A stretch of DNA of 64,000 bases from the NCBI GenBank assembly GCA_021613375.1, contig CM038725.1:8636589-8700588 (forward strand), in the 5' to 3' direction. This stretch comes from Megaleporinus macrocephalus. Its lineage: Eukaryota; Chordata; Actinopteri; Characiformes; Anostomidae. How positions within the stretch are numbered: the first letter of the stretch is position 1; every line of letters starts with the position of its first letter. The position numbers and the translations under genes were made by a program. This document shows, in pieces, positions 24,562 to 36,500 of the stretch. The notes under the pieces were generated by a model that made no database searches, was not told the DNA's origin, and worked only from the letters and a program-made list of their open reading frames with translations.

Positions 24562-27500
24562 GTATGTGTCACTGTTTTTTTAGACTTGAAACCCGGGACA
24601 TTGCTAGTGTACACTCACCGGCCTTAGTGCTTTTCACATTCCAACAACCAGCATTTCAGTGGGATGCACGCATTCCCATTTGTTTTGAAGGTCCCAGAAC
24701 ACAGGATGTGAAGTCCTTGGCACACATCTCCAGTGTTCAGACATTTCTCCTTCTCATCTTTGTTGATTTTAGGCTTCTCTTTCTATTGCTATGCTGTGCT
24801 AATGTTTTAAATCACCAGTCTTTGAAGGTGTTGGCGAGTCATAGGATAATTATGTAATCAAAGCTGTGTTCCTGCTGTAATGGCTTCTTATAATATTCTC
24901 AGGAACAGACTCATGAATTGATTGATTACCTTCTATAATAGTTACAGTTGAATCCCCATGTAGACCTTTTCTTGACCAATGGATTCTTCCTAGTAGGGCA
25001 ATGCGGTGATGTTAATTGTTTGTATGTACACCATTTAAGCTGCGTTCACAAGTTTGCCATGTCTGCAATCCGGATATTCCATTGTTTTCAATGGAACCGC
25101 AATGGAAAATTCAAACACGACAAGCAGCAACCTTTCACTGACCGCAACGGTAAGTGGAACGCTTCGTCAAGAGTTCGGTTTTCCCCAATTTTGCCATCGT
25201 CCACAGCCGTAGGAAAGAAAACGGATGTTGATTTTTTGGGGGGAGCCATGGCGCCGAACGTCATGTTCCAGACAAAGCCAGAATTATACAACAAAATTAA
25301 AAGAGTACAGAGTCCTTCTGCCTTCTTCTCCACCTTAAATAAACAACCTGCTCTGCTAAAGCTGTCTTCTGATAATCAGCAGTTTTTCCCGATAACGCCG
25401 TCATAGCTTTTTTACGACCCAGTCATGTGACCATAGGATTAGGCACATTGTTTACAAACATATATCTTGCCAGTAAGAGTGTTTTGCCAGTAAAATCACT
25501 GTACGTCATTAGAGTAGAGAGTACTGAGAGTACTGAGAAATTTCTATTTTGACAATTAATTTTTTGAATTCCATCACCAGCCCTACTGATATAATAACAT
25601 AATTAAGCATTAATAATAATTCAGTCAAACCAGGTGTGGCATTATAACGTTTGTATATACTGGGCTGTTGAGAAGTGAGGTTTGGAAACGGTTAAATTAA
25701 TATATTGACAGTATTTTAAGTAGAGATGGACCAATCAGCGTTTTTGAGGCCGATTCCAATCGCCAATCACCTTTCAGCGCGAACGGCCGATAGCCGATAC
25801 CGATCGAGGGCGGGGCTATATGCCACGGCAGGGCTACATGTAGTTATTAGCGCAAACAAGTCATGAAACATGGTCTAAACTGAATTATTAACATTTTTAA
25901 CAAGCTCATGTGAAACAGCACAAAAATGATCAGTAAATAAACAAAGTAAATCAAACAAATATCATTAATACTGAAATCATTTAATTTAGACCCTTAATTT
26001 AAAACTAAAAAAGATAATTAAATAAATGTAGTCAAAACTGCAGTCATTAAATGCAGACTCTGGTTATTTTAAATGAAAATCTGTAATCATTAAATGTAGA
26101 TCTTGATTTGTTGCTGCTGTTCTGTTAGTACCGGTCAGATCTGGTCTGTATGGTGTTCTGGGTTATTAGTTTTGTGTTAGCTGTGTGTGCTAGCTCTGCT
26201 GTTTGCTGATACTCACTGTATTCAGCTGTGTGCAGTGCTGTATCAGATTAGTAGTTAAATGTCTTTGTCTTGGTTCCTCAACGAGACACGCTGATTTTAC
26301 ACATTTTAAAAACGTTCTTGATGAGTCTGCGTCACATACGGTAAACATGTCCGACGGACATGCTTTCTCTCAGCACATGTTTTTCTCGCGACGCCGCTGC
26401 TTTAGTCGGTCTGTGGAAAATGAAAGGGTATTTATTTCCACCTAGTGGTTCAGATAGGAATTGTAGGGAGCTGGCCGGAGGTCTCCTCTTCCTGGATGAA
26501 ACGCTAGCTGGAAATACAGAAATTAGGCTCATTTGTTTAACGCCATCAATCAGCTCTCGGGATCGGCTAAATTGGAAAAATATCAGCCGATCTCTGATGA
26601 CATATTTTGATTAAAAATCGTCCGATACCGATACATAGCCGTTCAATCCTTCCATCTCTACTTTCAAGGTAAAATTAAAAATGTAAAAAATTATTTTCCT
26701 GAGAAAATATAGATTCAGTTCAAATTTTCTCATATGCCTTGTGCTTTAGCACAGAACTCTCTATACGTATAGACTATACATATAGACTATACATATAGTT
26801 GTTGTTTCTTTGCTTTGTACAGTGTGGCTCTGCTGTGTAATCGGTGCGTTTCGTGTATTCCAACCTGTCTGTTCCAACTAACCTCAAGAGCGCTAAACAT
26901 TGTGATACATATCATGTATCGTCGACATGTTTTGATGTTATATATTTCTGGCGCATCGCCCGCCTTTAGCATGCCAAGGAGTTCGACTAGCGAGCGTGTG
27001 GGCCAAAACGTGGGTTTTCACAGATGGTGACGGCACTTTCAGGCCGTTTGTTTTTCTAAAGCAGCTTTGCCAGTCACGGCTGGGAGGCTTGTAGCCATGT
27101 GCTGAGGTCTGGTTTATCTCAACCCTTTTGTTTGTCCTCCTCTTTTTGTTTTTTTTTTTTTGGAGGGGGGGGGGGGTGGGGTGTGGAGTGGGATTATGGA
27201 GTTTCCCGATAGAGTTCTGGACAAGAATGTTGTGCTAAAGTTTGGTTGTAAGGTTTTAAAAAGCCATTACTGTGTAAGCGTGTCGTTAGGGAGATAGAAG
27301 CTCTGTCTTGGGCAGGTTTTAAAGGGAACCGCTTGTTCCCAGAGGACAAGTGTAACTGGGAGCCAGGCCCAGCGTCCACGTCCATAAACTAGCCAACAAA
27401 GCCAGGCTGACGCCACAGTAGACCTCTCTATAATCTATCCTCTCAAGTCTAACTTAGTTGTCCGTTTGGGATTTTTGCCTCAAAGTGCTTCCTTTGTCAC

Positions 27501-30500
27501 TACCGCTCCTTCAGATGAGAAGCTTCTCTCGAGACTGAATGCTTTGGTTTATAGAAAATGAAGAGCCAACAGAGCTGTGCTGACAGACAGGATTTATTTC
27601 ACTGTGTTGTTTTTATTATGCTATATGACACAATCTAATATCAAAAGCTTTAACGTTGTGGCTTGTTGCCTGTCCGTGCTTCGCCCACAGACACTTTCTA
27701 TTGAACCTACTGTTGTGAAGTTGGACACGCTTTACAGAACATTGGCAGAAATCGAATAAGTTGTAACTCAGACTAGTACAATATTAGTTTAGAGCTGATA
27801 CACAACACTGAGCTTCCAGTTCTACTGCTCTGCTGTATTGCCTTGCTAGACGGCGTTATTGTAGCTAACCAACAGGGGGCAGTCGTGGGCTGGAGGTTAG
27901 AGAACCAGCCTGATTCGCTCCCCTGAACCCTGAGGACACGACTGAAGTGCCCTTGAGCAAGACACCTAACCTTCAACTGCTCCCCAGGGGCTATGGATAT
28001 GGCTGCCCAAGTCCTTTAGGGTGTGTATTCACTAGTGTGTGTGTATTTGGGTGGTTTAAATTCAAATTGTGGAGGTCAAATTCCACTGGGTGCAAACAGT
28101 AATGGTCAAAATTTGAAAACGATCTAAACATTATTACCCTAGGTTGTGTCCTAATTGCACACCTAATACTAATGCTAACTAGTAATGCAGTACATGGTGT
28201 ATATACAAGTGTTGAAGCTGTACACTCCACAATGCATACTTGATCCTCCAGTTGATTTTTGAGTGTAGTAATGATGGACACTATCAAAAAAATTAATTCA
28301 AAAAACTAGGTGCCAAATGTGCCAGCATGATATACTACACCTGATCTATTCTAGCTGTGCGACCTTTCACATACACCCAAAATAAATATCACTTAATATT
28401 AATAATGTATTAAATATATCCTTGTTTTGATAAAAACTTGTTTAATAGAATTGCCACCTTCTGTCCAAGCTCTTAAGAGATGCTGTGAACACATTTGATG
28501 TGGCCACCTTTTGGTGTTCGTTCAATTAAATTCAATTCAATTCAACTTCATTGTCATTGTATACCAATGCAAGGCTGCACAGCATAACAAAACATTGTCA
28601 GGCTACTCCTGCAGTGCAGTACTTTAGGAAGGGACAGTTAAAAAAGTTGAAAAGAGATAAATAAGCAATAGTACAATCACAAAAGACAATACAAGACAGA
28701 AACATGAGACTTGTATGTGCAAGGTGAGACAATATGTGCAAAGCCAGTAAGTACTAGGTGTGCAAAAGGAGTAACTAGCAGTATCAGGATGTGGCTGGAA
28801 CTGGTGCAAACAGCGATTATTATAAATAAACATAAAGATGTGGTAGAGCAATGGTTATGTAGTACAATGGAAGTGTATGTACTGGAGAGGTCAGTGGTTG
28901 AGTAGCCAGGATTGAGTGGCGCAGGTAGAGAGTTCAGTTGAACAGCTAATAAGTATACGGAGGCCTATACCTATTCATCACGTGTTCAGTTATAGAATAC
29001 AAGGAGATAAACCACTGGAGAGTGATAGATAGAGATAGAGGGTGGTTGACACTGTCTTCTGTCTAATTTCCATCTGTGCGATGCAAGGAACATGAGGCCT
29101 GAGAGACTCTTTATTAGTTAGCCAGCTTCATAGGATGTTATATAGTTTTAATATATTTTGATTTTGACTTTATATGTTCCGCATCTGGAGTACATATGAA
29201 TGAGCGCAGTTGTAATGCTTAACAGACAGTCTATTCAGCCTATTGAATAGAGGACCCTTTGAGTGGAAAAAGCAGAATTTAGAAGGATTATGCTTTGGCT
29301 GGGTACACGTCCAAATAAATCTTATAATAAAAAGAAAAGCTCTACATAGAAAATGTAAGAAAATGGACTTGATTCAAATGCATATCGTTGCCATATGGAC
29401 ATGTACAGTATATATATTTATAGTACCGTAGACCACCATTCATTACATTTGCGGTTGAAACACAAAACATATTTAACAGATAATTACAGAGAAACATAAA
29501 AAAACTACATTCATCATTATTTTTTAGTGTTAAGCATGTCCACTCTAGCTTTCATTCTTTCAGTTGGCAATGCTTTAATTTTAGAGTTAATGTGATTAAT
29601 TATTATTTCACAGTACAATATGCATTTCTGAACAAATGATGTGTTTCAGCTCTGTCCAAAGAACTCAACATAGCAACTTTACAAGAGAGAATAAAAACTA
29701 TCCTTATTTTCAATGTAAGTCAATGGAACCAGAATTTTTTCCAAGCTGTTTTGAAGCATTTCAATTGGTTTATCAATCATGACATTTTGTGACAACGTAA
29801 ACACCAGCAGTCGTGTTCAAATGATGTAGAAAAATGAAAATCAACAAAAAATAGACAGTAACAATATAATCAGCACCTGGTCAGTACTGACCAACCCCAT
29901 GTTTGATCATAAAGAGAGCGAAATTAGTCCTGTTCAGCTGGACTTAGTGCCACGCTGTGTTCTACAAACGAGGGCTGGTGACTAATGAAGCGGAACTGAT
30001 GGATGAAGGTGCTAGCTCCGTTTGACGCATACGTTGGCTGCTCAAGTCGATTAGATTCTGAGTTCCATGACATGTTACATTGCTCAGCTTCTTCTGAAGT
30101 AGGTCACAGTGGCCGGCAGAACACTAAAAGCCTGTATGCAGTATTCTATGGGCCTCCTTGACCCAATAGTTCTCTGGATTTATTTTGCTAAGCTGGGCCC
30201 GGTGCACAGTGGTATTGTTTGTCTTGCCTGGCTTGCTCATTCCAGAGGAGCACGCTGGTGATGGATTCCATTAAGGCTCTGTTGCTGTTTCCACAATACC
30301 TTCCAGCTGCGACTGCGAGACCTTCTCCACCATGTCTGTTTATGATCTTTTTCCACAGGCATGAAAACAACTGGACTGATTCTCACAGTCCCACGCTGAG
30401 GAGCCTACGGTGACTCAGGCTATAAAGTGCATCTGGGGTGCATGGACGGTTCACACCGTGATGCGTTTCCCATTACAGCTCCAGCCACAGTGCAGAGAAT

Positions 30501-33500
30501 AACCTTCAGATAGATTATCAGTGGGCTGCAAATCACAAATGTTCACAATTTTCCCCTTTGGCCAAACATAGCACACATTTAGAGGCATAACTACCCAGCA
30601 AACACCCAACGCTGGCAAATTGTGGTGCTTTTTATGTTGTCTGAACAAGGTTTTCACAACGTTGTCTCAGTATCACTACTAAATAACACTGTTTATGGCA
30701 AAAGTCCATGGAGTTCCATGTAGATATAATAGAACATATGAAGGACGATATGACAACATACTGACAACATTGCTGCTACGTTGTCACAATGTTATAAGAT
30801 AACGTTACAACTTTTTTTTTAAACATTGTGACAGAGTTGTGGTCACCAAAACATTAGGTTGTCACAGCGTTGTCACAACATAACTGTGTTGGCAGGGTAC
30901 ATTGGCTTCATACAATTATAGCAACATTAACTTTAGCTGTATTAGATTAGCTACATTAGCGTCACAGCATTACTTAACTACATTCCATTTAGCCATTTCT
31001 TAGCTATTTTAGCTGCATACCATTACTTAACTACCTTATTGTCATGCTTAGCTACTCATCTATATTGGCTTCATTAGCTTAATGCAATAACCAGTTCTCA
31101 GCACTTAGCATTATGTAGCTACATTAGCTATATGATATTACTCAGCTGCGTTAACATCATGCCAATGATTTGTTACATAAGCTTCTTGCCATTGGATACG
31201 TTAGTGCCATGTCATTACATAACATTATTAACCTACATTAAATTCATGCCATTTCTTAACTATATTAGCCACATACCATTACTTGGTTACGTTAGCTTAA
31301 CGCCATTACTTAACTACATTACCTTTAAACCAATACTCAGCAAACACAAAATTGTCACAACGTTGCTACAACATTGTCAAAAGGTGGTGCTTTTAACGTT
31401 ATCTGCTATCTTACGTTATCTGTTAGCAGCTTAGCCAAATTCCATTGACTTGCATGCAGATATAATGGAACGTATGAAGGATTCTAGGAGGTTGAGACCA
31501 CATACTGACAATGTTGCCATTACATTCTCACAATGTTGTCAGATAACATGTCCCAACTTTCTGACGAATTACATTTCAACCCTTGGACAACATTGTGGGC
31601 ACCAAAACAGTACAGTGCCACAACATAACTGTGTTTGCAGGGATGCTATTGTGTGGTTACATTAACATCAACATTATCTTCATACCAGTACCAAGCAAAC
31701 ACAGAACGTTGTCTACTTTCTTACAACGTTGCTACAAAGTTGCCAAAAGGTGTCGCTTTTAACGTTATCTGGATAACATAACTGTGTTTGCAGGGATGCT
31801 ATTGTGTGGTTACATTAACATCAACATTATGTTCATACCAGTACCAAGCAAACACACAAAGTTGTCTGCTTTCTTATAACGTTGCTGCAATGTTGTCAAA
31901 AGGTGGTGTTTTAACATTGTCTGAACAAGGTTGTCACAACGTCACTGCTAAATTATGACCACCCGTTGGCAACTTCATTGACTAACATGCAGATTTAATG
32001 GAACGTATGAAGGATTCTAGGAGGTTGGGACCACATACTGACAATGTTGCCACTACATTCTCACAATGTTGTCAGATAACGTGTCACAACTTTCTGACGA
32101 ATTACATTTAAACCCTTTGACAACATTGTGGGCACCAAAACAGTACAGTGCCACAACATAACTGTGTTTGCAGGGATGCTATTGTGTGGTTACATTAACA
32201 TCATACCATTACTTAGCAACATTATCTTCAATTCAATACCACAACGTTGTCTACTTTCTTACAACGTTGCTACAACGTTGCCAAAAGGTGTTGCTTTTAA
32301 CGTGGGTAACATAACTGTGTTTGCAGGGATGCTGTTGTGTGGTTACATTAACATCAACATAATAGTACCAAGCAAACACACAAAGTTGTCTGCTTTCTTA
32401 TAACGTTGCTGCAACGTTGTCAGAAGGTGGTGTTTTTAACGTTGTCTGAACAAGGTTGTCACAACATCATTATTAAAAAAGTATGATATTAGCAAACTTA
32501 ACAAACTTCCATGGAGTTCCAGGCAGATATAACAGAACGTGTAAAGGATTCTAGGAGGTTGTGACTATGTACTGACAATGTTACTACTATGTTTTCACAA
32601 CATTTTCAGATAACCTTGTCACAACCTTCTGAGGAATTGCATTTTCAATTACATTTAAATTACATTTTGGACATCAAAGCAGTACTTGGTCACTTGGGGT
32701 GTGTTTAAAAAATCATTTTTCGATTCAAATCGATCTTCATTTAAATAATCAGATATTGATTCGTATAAACCCAAGATCGATCTTTAAAATTAGGATTCCC
32801 GAACCGTCTACACCTTCCGAGAGTACAAAATAATTAAAAACGTTGCTGTAGGTAACCCTAGGCCACCTTTTCATATAATCCACCCACTGTGTTATTAACC
32901 TTGGATGATACAGTGTTGTCCCATTTGAACTTCTTATTGCTTCTCTGGTCTCCTCCCATGTAATTGTATTCATTTTGGTTAGCTGAGCGGAAGTTCTAAC
33001 ACAAAGGTGGAACAAACACGCGCTTGAAAGTGGGTGTGGCCAAATACAGTGAATATAAACATATAAACACTAATATTTTTAGTAATGGTAGGTTGAGTGT
33101 TCCTTGTACATTTACCACATTAGTTCTCTGAAAATCTCTTTTCATATTCAAACAAAACATATTATTGTAACTGAAATATCCCTAAATGAATCGATATTGA
33201 ATTTAATCGAATCGGAAATAGAATTGAATTGGGGCCTTGTGAATCGGGATCGAATCGATCTGGGAAATCAGTGGCGATACCCAGCCCTACTTGTCACAAC
33301 ATAACTGTGTTTGCGGGTATGTTGTTAAGTAGATACGTTAACATCATCCCACTTACTTAGCAACATTAGCTTTGAATGCCAATATTTAAAATGCTCATTT
33401 TTGACTCTGCATTTGAAGGAAGGGACAAACTTTCTCTGGCCAAAGCATTAAGTTAATGAAGTTTCTTACCCTCAGCTGACCTGGTCATTTAGTACATGAC

Positions 33501-36500
33501 ACTTTGTAAAATACGACGCCTTTGATTGAGGTCCCTGTTTGTTCTGGGATCTGCTGAAAGAAGCAGATTACCCCAGCACTGCTATCGCTTACATCAGGGG
33601 GCTCGTTTGTAAAAGACTGGTGTTTTAAGCGCCTGTCACTTGTGAACGTCAAAGCACACCTCGTATCAGGAACAGAGTGGGAAACTTGCAGTTCCAAAAA
33701 AGCTGCTGTCTTGCTGTCTAAGGAGCTTAGCGGTCATAGGTCAAGCTGTAAATGACGTGCTTGGTGAGGTCACAGAGTTGCCCCCTTATGTTTCACTATT
33801 TTAAAACCTCAGCCCATCTGCTGGGGGCTATCTTAGTAGGCCTGCTGCTTTTTTTTCTTTAACCCTTAGAGGTCCAGAGTCATTACTGCACTGCTTTTGC
33901 TGTACTCCTAGTATTCGCGTAATTGCTAGGTCTGTGTATTGGCAAGAACCTGGCGATACAGTACATATCATGATAAAGCGGTCACGATTCAATATATTAC
34001 GATATAAAAGTGATATATTGTGTTTTTTTAAATCATACTATTAAAACACACCACTGTATGAACAGGTTTGCCAATGCTTACAACAGCATTGCGCCCTTGT
34101 GCTGCTTGTTATTGTTGGAGTGGAGCTGAAAATGGATTACAACACTGCCACCTAATGGTCAGAGGTTTAAACACAACTCACAATGATTCACTGTCTGCCA
34201 GGAATCTGTGAATCGATACGGAGTTTTTGAGAATCGATACAGTATCACTAAACATAATATCCTGATATTCGATTTTTCGATATTTTCTTACACCCCTACT
34301 ATATGCACAGGTTTGCCAATGCTTACAATAGCACTGCATCCTTGTGCTGCTTGTTTATGTTGAAGTGGACAACACTGCTACCTAATGGTCAGAGGTTTAA
34401 ACACAACACACAAGGATTCACTGTTTGTCTGGAATCTTTGCATGGAAACTGTTAGTTAATAATCGATACTGTGATTTTGAAAATCGATACAGGATCACTA
34501 AACATAATATCACGATATTCGATATTTAGATATTTTCTTACACCCCTGGTAATTACTCCTAAATTTGCATAGATAACTGAAAGTTAGATTGAGTTTATGC
34601 TCTATATGCAGTGCTCATATGAGTTTTATGGCAAAAATGTGTAAGAAAAAATGTAAATATTGAATATCAGGATATTGTGCCTTGTGATACTGTATCGATT
34701 CTCAAAAACACTGTATCGATACACAGATTCCTGCCAGACAGTGAATCATTGTGTATTGTGTATAAACCTCTCACCACTAGATGGCAGTGTTGTAATCCTT
34801 TTTCAGCTCCACTCCAACATTAACAAGCAGCACAAGGGCGCAACACTATTGTAAGCACTGGCAAACCTGTTTATATAGTGTTGTGTTTTAAAAAAATTTT
34901 AAAAATTGCAATATATCACTTTGTTTGCGATATCGCAATATGTTGTGATGTATTGAATCGGGACCGCCCCAATTATATCACCAGATTCTTGCCAATACAC
35001 TGCCCTATTATGTATGTCATACAGGATTTATATGAAGTGTTAAATGATAGTGGGATTTGCTGAATAGGGTTGTTCAGTTTACATATAAACAGGTCAATGT
35101 TTACGAAAGTTCTTGACAGGACATACGTTATGCCTATATACCCACAAAACTTGGATTAATGTTAGCTTTCTGGGACTTTTCAGAGTAGAAGAGCACCACA
35201 GATACAGATAACCACAAGACATTAATTGTGCCCCCCCAAACAAATGGAAGTCAATAGAGAGGCACTCAAAATTCCTGTAAAACTTCCAAACTGCCTAATT
35301 TGCATGAGATTAAGAGTATGGTCACAGGTTTTCTTTATTAGAATTGCTCTTTAAGAAGCCTTGAAGTCAACAGAGTCAGTTGTGTCTGACCTATTCAGAC
35401 GGAGAGGAAGTGAGTGAAAGAGGCCTGCGCATTTGTTGCTGTTGTGCGTTAATGGGGGTTGTCCTGTTTCCTGGTGCTAACAGGGGGAACCTCCAGCCTG
35501 CTGGCTCTCTGCATGTTGTGAATGTCAATAGCATCTCTTAGCTTGTCCACGGCGGGACCAAAGTCTGGGCCCCTGCCTGGAAGTGCCCACTCTTTTTCTC
35601 CCGGCTCTCCGCCCCTGCTATCTGCACAGGGCCAGCAGCCGAGTAGGGAACCCTGCCATGTAGTGAGTGGTGGTGGGAGGTTCAATACAGTTTACAAAAC
35701 TGACCAAACTAAAGAAAACACCATTGAATGGTACCGAGCCTTTACCTTAGGTGTAGGTTCTTCATAGAGGCGTGAATAATCCAGCCTAAAACTAGCATTT
35801 AATGCGTCACATGCTATAACAAGTTTCTGGAGCTCGGCTTTATGCCGCTCAGTCTCATTAGTCTGATAAAATGATATATCATTGATCACATGCTTTTTCA
35901 CTACAATACACAGCATGCATTAATCATAGCCAGTACAGCCACTGGGAACCCATGTAGAGTCCTCCAGTCTAGTCTAGTCTTTAATAAATATACAAACGGA
36001 GCGGCTTTGTTCTAACTTTTACTCCAGTTGTCAAACAAAATCCTGTAGTAAACATTGATTTTATCTTCATCGAGCAGAAAGTTGGACACCAGAGAGAGGG
36101 GTCTTTTACTTTTTCAAGCCAGACTGATGCAGGGTATCTAAATAGTCAGGTGCCTCGTCACCTTTAGCTTTAACTTGATCTCCTCCAAGTAGTAATTTCT
36201 GTCAGCTTCATATTGCAATAGTAAACAAGTGAAGAAAACAAAATCAAAACAGCCCACCCAAAAGAATTAGTCATTTCTCAAAAGCTCCCACCTTTATCAG
36301 AAGTGCTGAGGGGGGTGTCTCAGTCTTTAATCTGAAAGACACCATACATTATACCAGTAACTACCTTCACCTACCTGTGTACAGGTAAACTGTCTAACAC
36401 TACCTTCACCTACCTGTGTACAGGTAAACTGTCTAACACTACCTTCACCTACCTGTGTACAGGTAAACTGTAACACTACCTTCACCTACCTGTGTACAGG

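Noticed and set aside
24948..25406. 152-codon plus-strand frame in intron 2
   Set aside because: No recognisable domain, no conserved motif and no clear splice sites tying it to dab2; it could be part of an unrecognised repeat.
30590..33375. Possible CRISPR-like or regularly spaced repeat array (also 39324-39996, 45535-45720)
   Set aside because: There are no unique spacers between constant short repeats; these are ordinary satellites and minisatellites in a vertebrate intron.
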